Assembly (NCBI GenBank): GCA_023415715.1
Contig: JAEZJP010000344.1
Span: forward strand, 1-9,710
Source: Bacillota bacterium
GTDB lineage: Bacteria; Bacillota; Clostridia; Christensenellales; Aristaeellaceae
DNA length: 9,710 bases
Direction: 5' to 3'
The notes under the pieces are model-generated. The model was not told the DNA's origin. It did not search any database and saw only the letters and a list, made by a program, of their open reading frames with translations. Below are positions 6,274 to 9,710 of the stretch, piece after piece. A program made the position numbers and the translations under genes. Every line of letters begins with the position of its first letter. Positions within the stretch are counted from its first letter, which is position 1.

Positions 6274-7752
6274 ATGAACATTCCTGAGGTAAAGCTTGGT
6301 GTGGTAGCCGTCAGCCGCGACTGCTTTCCCATTGACCTGTCCAGGCGCCGCCGTGGGGCTTTGGTGGATGCCGTCAAAAAAGCCGGCGGCGAGATCACGG
6401 AAATTTCCACCATCATTGAAAACGAACCGGATGCCTTGGCAGCGCTCAAGGAACTCAAAGATGCGGGATGCAATGCCCTGCTGGTTTACCTTGGCAATTT
6501 CGGTCCTGAAGGACCGGAGACGCTATTGGCGCAAAAGTTTGAAGGCCCCGTGATGTTCGCCGCCGCTGCCGAGGAAAGCGTCGATATCCTGGCTTCCGAA
6601 CGCGGCGATGCCTACTGCGGCATGCTCAACGCCAGCTACAACCTGGGGCTTCGGGGAGTAAAGGCGTACATTCCCGAATACCCCGTGGGCACAGCAAAGG
6701 AAATCGCAGCCAAGGCGGCTGAATTTATGCCCATCGCCAGGATCCTGCTGGGCCTAAAAGACCTCAAGATCATCACCTTCGGACCGCGCCCCTACGATTT
6801 TCTGGCCTGCAACGCCCCGATCAAGGCGCTGTTTGACCTGGGCGTAAATGTGCAGGAAAACAGCGAACTGGACCTGTATGCCGCCTATCACGCCCATATC
6901 GATGATAAGCGCATCCCGGAAGTAGTTGCGGATATGGCCAAGGAACTGGGCGCCGGCAACAAAATGCCAGGCGTGCTTCCCAGGCTGGCCCAGTATGAAC
7001 TGACGCTGCTGGACTGGGTGGAGCAGAACAAGGGCGCCGCCAAATACGTGGTCATGGCCAACAAGTGCTGGCCGGCCTTCCAGACGCAGATGGGTTTTGT
7101 GCCCTGCTATGTGAACAGCCGCTTTACCAGCCGCCTGATGCCCATCTCCTGCGAGGTGGATATCTACGGCGCGCTGTCGGAATACCTGATCGCATGCGCC
7201 ACGGAGGTTCCGCCCACGCTGCTGGACATCAACAACACCGTGCCCCAGGACCTGTATGACAGCGAGATCCGTGGCAAATTTGACTACAAGCTTTGCGACA
7301 CCTTCATGGGCTTCCACTGCGGCAACACGCCCCTGTGCCACCTAAACGGCGGCGAGATGAAGTTCCAGTTGATCATGAAGCGCGCTTTGGAGCCGGACAA
7401 GGAGCCGGACATCACCAGGGGCACGCTGGAGGGCGATTTGAAGCCCGGCGACATCACCTTCTTCCGCCTGCAAAGCGCGGCGGATACAACCCTTCACGCC
7501 TATGTCGCCCAGGGTGAAGTTTTGCCTGTTGCAACCCGCAGCTTTGGAGGCATCGGCATCTTTGCCATCCCGGAAATGGCCCGCTTCTACCGCCATGTGC
7601 TCATCGAAAAACGGTACCCCCACCATGGCGCAGTGGCCTTCGGAAAGGCCGGAAAGGTGCTGTTTGAAGCCTTGAAGCTGCTGGGCGTCGGGGATATCGA
7701 CTTCAACCGCCCCAAGGGCATGCTGTACAAGACGGAAAATCCGTTTGCGTGA
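6274..7752 (+). CDS. L-fucose/L-arabinose isomerase superfamily protein
   Basis: A 492-residue cytoplasmic protein of the fucose/arabinose isomerase fold, distinct from the FucI encoded upstream. The N-terminal half is an alpha/beta substrate domain (KLGVVAVSRDCFP, DALLVYLGNFGPEG-like ALLVYLGNFGPEG). The catalytic half has CWPAFQTQMGFVPCYVNSR, then PISCEVDIYGAL (E294, D296), LLDINN (D318), FHCGNTP (H348) and HHGAVAFG (H450/H451). These are the acidic and histidine positions expected for metal-dependent isomerisation in this superfamily, so it should be active. The substrate is unknown. AGGAGGG (6261-6267) lies six bases before the ATG. It follows the dehydrogenase after 291 bp occupied partly by a repeat, so co-transcription is plausible but a separate promoter is possible (a TATAAC at 6199-6204 has no good -35 box). 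It ends just before a strong hairpin, marking it as the last gene. Confidence 0.85.
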   Translation: MNIPEVKLGVVAVSRDCFPIDLSRRRRGALVDAVKKAGGEITEISTIIENEPDALAALKELKDAGCNALLVYLGNFGPEGPETLLAQKFEGPVMFAAAAEESVDILASERGDAYCGMLNASYNLGLRGVKAYIPEYPVGTAKEIAAKAAEFMPIARILLGLKDLKIITFGPRPYDFLACNAPIKALFDLGVNVQENSELDLYAAYHAHIDDKRIPEVVADMAKELGAGNKMPGVLPRLAQYELTLLDWVEQNKGAAKYVVMANKCWPAFQTQMGFVPCYVNSRFTSRLMPISCEVDIYGALSEYLIACATEVPPTLLDINNTVPQDLYDSEIRGKFDYKLCDTFMGFHCGNTPLCHLNGGEMKFQLIMKRALEPDKEPDITRGTLEGDLKPGDITFFRLQSAADTTLHAYVAQGEVLPVATRSFGGIGIFAIPEMARFYRHVLIEKRYPHHGAVAFGKAGKVLFEALKLLGVGDIDFNRPKGMLYKTENPFA

Positions 7753-7769
7753 GGTATCGATATGATTTG

Positions 7770-7805
7770 CGGGAAGAGGGCTTTTTGAAAAAATCCCTCT
7801 TCCCG
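7770..7805 (+). terminator. Terminator-like hairpin closing the sugar gene set
   Basis: CGGGAAGAGGG (7770-7780) pairs perfectly with CCCTCTTCCCG (7795-7805). Inside, after one mismatch, a run of five T pairs with A residues, leaving a very small loop. It begins 18 bp after the isomerase stop. No U-tract follows on either strand, so it is not a classical intrinsic terminator, but its position and strength suit a transcript end, perhaps for both converging directions. Confidence 0.65.
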
Positions 7806-7866
7806 TACCCATCTCTGAAAAACTTAATTTCTAAATATTTTCCATGTGTATGTTATTCCAAACATA

Positions 7867-7993
7867 AGCGGGCGATTTATAATCGCTCCTACTGCTGCAA
7901 AGAGAATGTTGGCTTTTCTCCCGGTACAAATGTGCCGCTGTAGTGAAGTCAACAAACATCTTGTGGCGTAGGGGCGATTATCAATCGCCCGCT
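7867..7993. repeat. 127-bp MITE-like element with 26-bp terminal inverted repeats
   Basis: Left arm 7867-7892 and right arm 7968-7993 are inverted copies matching at 24 of 26 positions. Each arm is itself nearly palindromic (GGGCGATT..AATCGC). The inner flanks (CAAAGAGAATGTT on the left, AACAAACATCTTG on the right) also show partial inverse similarity, so the whole unit can fold into one long hairpin. There is no coding capacity beyond accidental open frames. The GTAGGGGCGATT..AATCGCCCGC core resembles an intergenic repeat I recall from Clostridia; this was not searched. It lies between converging genes, where it could also help end transcription. Confidence 0.65.
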
Positions 7994-8012
7994 GAGCTCT
8001 GCCATCAACCCG

Positions 8013-8047
8013 ATGGAAAAAGATCATTTCCCTCTCTCTTTTTCCAT
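8013..8047 (-). terminator. Stem-loop downstream of trpB, possible terminator
   Basis: ATGGAAAAAGA (8013-8023) and TCTTTTTCCAT (8037-8047) are perfect 11-bp inverted repeats around a 13-nt loop. The structure lies about 50 bp past the trpB stop codon on that gene's transcript. The stem is AT-rich and no U-tract follows, so a terminator role is tentative. The rest of 7753-8094, outside this stem, the hairpin at 7770-7805 and the repeat at 7867-7993, holds nothing else I can recognise. Confidence 0.35.
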
Positions 8048-8094
8048 TGTGATAATACTTCCTCATGGATGCCTATTTTGATTTAGCTGGCAGC

Positions 8095-9477
8095 TCATTC
8101 CTGCACCCCCGGGATTTTCGGCAGGGAATCAAACCCTGGCTTCAAATCCTCATCGGTGGGGATATAGTCAGTCATCCGTCCCTCGTTGTAGGCGGCGTAG
8201 GCGGTCATGTCAAAGTACCCTGTACCTGTCAGGCCAAACAGGATCGTCTTTTGCTCCCCGGCTTCCCGGCAGCGGATGGCCTCATCTATGGCCACACGGA
8301 TGGCATGGGCCGATTCAGGCGCCGGCAGAATGGTCTCGTGCCTGGCGAAGAAAACGGCGGCATCAAAGACCTTGGTTTGTTCAACGGCCCTGGCTTCATC
8401 CAGATACCCATCATGATAAAGCTTGGACAGAATGGGCGCCATGCCATGGTACCTAAGGCCCCCGGCGTGATTGGGCGAGGGCATGAACCCGCTGCCCAGC
8501 GTATACATCTTGGCCAGCGGCGTAATCTTGCCCGTATCGCAAAAGTCGTAGGCGTACTTGCCTCTGGTCATGGAGGGGCAGGAGGCCGGCTCCACAGCGA
8601 TAAAGTGTGGCTTTGCCTTGCCCTGAATCTTGTCCTGCATGAAAGGCGCCATCAATCCGCCCATGTTGGAGCCGCCCCCGGCACAGCCAATGATGATATC
8701 GGGATATTCGTCCAGCAGCTCCATGGCCTTTTTTGCTTCCAGGCCGATGATGGACTGGTGCAAGAGCACCTGGTTCAAAACCGATCCCAGAACATAGCGG
8801 TACCCTTCGCTGGAAACCGCCGTCTCAATGGCTTCCGAAATGGCGCAGCCCAAGCTCCCGCTGCTGTCGGGATTTTGCTTGAGCATCGCCCGGCCCACAT
8901 TGGTTACGTCGCTGGGGCTGGCAATGACCTTCGCGCCGAAGGTTTCCATCACGTTTTTCCTGTAGGGCTTTTGCTGATAGGATACTTTCACCATATACAC
9001 CGTCAGGGGAAGGCCGAAATAGGAGGCAGCCTCCGCCATGGCCGTTCCCCACTGGCCTGCGCCGGTCTCGGTGGTAAGGCCTTTCAGCCCCTGCTGTTTG
9101 GCATAGTACACCTGGGCCAATGCGGAATTCAGCTTATGGCTGCCGGAGGTGTTGTTGCCCTCGTATTTGTAGTAGATCTTGGCCGGTGTTTGAAGAGCCT
9201 TCTCCAGATTATACGCCCTGATCAAAGGCGACGGACGGTAGATGCGGTAAATATCAATGAGTTCTTCAGGGATGTCGACAAACCTTGTAGTGTTGTCCAT
9301 TTCCTGTTTGGCCAGTTCCTCACAAAAAACGGGATACAATTCCTCTACCTGGACTGGTTTCATGGTGCCTGGATTGATATAGGGTTCCGGCAGCTCCTTC
9401 ATGTCGGCGCGCAGGTTATACCACTGTTTGGGCATCTGCTCCTCGGTAAGGTAAAAACGATAAGGCACCTTTTTCAT
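8095..9477 (-). CDS. trpB: TrpB2-type tryptophan synthase beta chain
   Basis: A pyridoxal-phosphate enzyme condensing indole with L-serine to give L-tryptophan. It is 460 residues, longer than the roughly 400 of canonical TrpB1, and its motifs are of the TrpB2 (TrpB-like) branch: an N-terminal extension with YRFYLTEEQMPKQWYN, RPSPLIRA, PLP lysine K115 in GNNTSGSHKLNSA, E137 in ETGAGQWG, the phosphate loop GGGSN at 267-271, VEP.SCPSMTRG, SGFMPSPNHAGGLRYHG and the C-terminal LTGTGYFD. The ATG at 9477 follows AAAGGAG at eight bases. No trpA is next to it; TrpB2 enzymes are known to pair poorly or not at all with TrpA and are proposed to salvage free indole or act on serine derivatives. A T-box leader upstream points to control by uncharged tRNA, most likely tRNA-Trp. 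It converges on the sugar gene set and is probably unrelated to it. Confidence 0.95.
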   Translation of the reverse strand: MKKVPYRFYLTEEQMPKQWYNLRADMKELPEPYINPGTMKPVQVEELYPVFCEELAKQEMDNTTRFVDIPEELIDIYRIYRPSPLIRAYNLEKALQTPAKIYYKYEGNNTSGSHKLNSALAQVYYAKQQGLKGLTTETGAGQWGTAMAEAASYFGLPLTVYMVKVSYQQKPYRKNVMETFGAKVIASPSDVTNVGRAMLKQNPDSSGSLGCAISEAIETAVSSEGYRYVLGSVLNQVLLHQSIIGLEAKKAMELLDEYPDIIIGCAGGGSNMGGLMAPFMQDKIQGKAKPHFIAVEPASCPSMTRGKYAYDFCDTGKITPLAKMYTLGSGFMPSPNHAGGLRYHGMAPILSKLYHDGYLDEARAVEQTKVFDAAVFFARHETILPAPESAHAIRVAIDEAIRCREAGEQKTILFGLTGTGYFDMTAYAAYNEGRMTDYIPTDEDLKPGFDSLPKIPGVQE

Positions 9478-9560
9478 GTTGTCTTCTCCTTTGCTTATTT
9501 TTTCCGCATTGCCGTTTGTCCGGCCGCGGTTGCGCCCTACGAGCTTTTGACAAAAGCAAA

Positions 9561-9598
9561 TAAAAAATGCTCTTGTCCCCTGTAAGGGACAAGAGCAT
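9561..9598 (-). terminator. T-box regulated intrinsic terminator upstream of trpB
   Basis: On the minus strand a perfect 13-bp stem, ATGCTCTTGTCCC (9586-9598) with GGGACAAGAGCAT (9567-9579), encloses a 6-nt loop and runs into six U residues (9562-9567). This is a textbook intrinsic terminator. Its 5' arm is shared with the alternative antiterminator helix, in which GCAGGAG just after the T-box pairs with CUCUUGU. Confidence 0.92.
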
Positions 9599-9710
9599 GA
9601 ACTCCTGCGGTACCACCCAAATTGGCTTAACGCCCACTCACTCCATATACAAACATATATGCTCCCTTTATAACGGGTGGAGTTCCCGTCAGGTACTACT
9701 CGTTTCCTTT
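9599..9710 (-). promoter_or_regulatory. T-box riboswitch leader of trpB (3' part; Stem I likely beyond right edge)
   Basis: The RNA reads AATTTGGGTGGTACCGCAGG just before the terminator (T-box core at 9605-9619), which is the diagnostic T-box sequence that contacts the tRNA acceptor end. Downstream bases complete an antiterminator: GCAGGAG pairs with CUCUUGU, and GGG of the T-box with CCC. Upstream are ACTCCA/TGGAGT and CATATA/TATATG stems, a CCCGTTATAAAGGG segment, and a GGAAACGAGTAG stretch at the window edge. I read these as the Stem II/III region, so Stem I with the specifier codon most likely lies past 9710. When the cognate tRNA is uncharged, readthrough into trpB is expected. The amino acid cannot be read here; Trp is inferred from the gene. 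The 83 nt between terminator and start codon hold only the ribosome binding site. Confidence 0.92.

Noticed and set aside
7755..7765. TATCGATA palindrome just after the second isomerase
   Set aside because: It shares ATCGA with the operator candidates but lacks the TG and CA ends and lies at a gene end.
7824..8066. 80-codon minus-strand open frame between the converging genes
   Set aside because: Most of it is the translated 127-bp inverted repeat; no ribosome binding site or domain is seen.
8065..9585. 506-codon open frame on the plus strand opposite trpB
   Set aside because: It is antisense to a clear TrpB2 gene, matches no family I know, and runs into the T-box leader; codon bias of the real gene explains the absence of stops.
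9640..9660. TGG in the T-box leader read as a Trp specifier codon
   Set aside because: It falls inside a small stem in what appears to be the Stem II/III region; the true specifier loop in Stem I is probably beyond the window, so this would be a chance triplet.

Overview
The window looks like a chromosomal segment from a fairly GC-rich member of the Bacillota, most likely class Clostridia. The signs are strong AGGAGG-type ribosome binding sites, a TTG start codon, a T-box leader in front of a biosynthetic gene, a perfect match to the Gram-positive cre consensus, and short palindromic intergenic repeats of a kind common in gut Clostridia. No rRNA, tRNA, phage, CRISPR or transposase gene is visible.

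Layout. Positions 1-860 (minus) hold most of a LacI-family regulator whose C-terminus runs off the left edge. A 301-bp divergent control region (861-1161) has back-to-back promoters and two related CG-centred inverted repeats. A plus-strand sugar gene set follows: L-fucose/D-arabinose isomerase (1162-2976), an AraB-type FGGY kinase (3251-4927), a GpsA-family dehydrogenase with a TTG start (4942-5982), and a second isomerase of the fucose/arabinose isomerase superfamily (6274-7752), closed by a strong hairpin. On the minus strand, converging on this set, is a TrpB2-type tryptophan synthase beta chain (8095-9477). A T-box leader with its terminator lies upstream of it (9561-9710) and continues past the right edge.

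How the genes may work together (inference). FucI-type enzymes act on both L-fucose and D-arabinose, and AraB-type kinases are known to accept D-ribulose as well as L-ribulose. With no fuculose-phosphate aldolase, FucK-type kinase or lactaldehyde reductase in the set, the simplest reading is D-arabinose to D-ribulose to D-ribulose 5-phosphate, entering the pentose phosphate pathway. The roles of the GpsA-like dehydrogenase and the second isomerase are not explained by this and are the most interesting open points. No transporter lies in the window.

Three larger gaps on the plus strand (after fucI, after the dehydrogenase and after the second isomerase) each carry a different palindromic, MITE-like repeat. 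The least familiar is the 237-bp one between fucI and the kinase.
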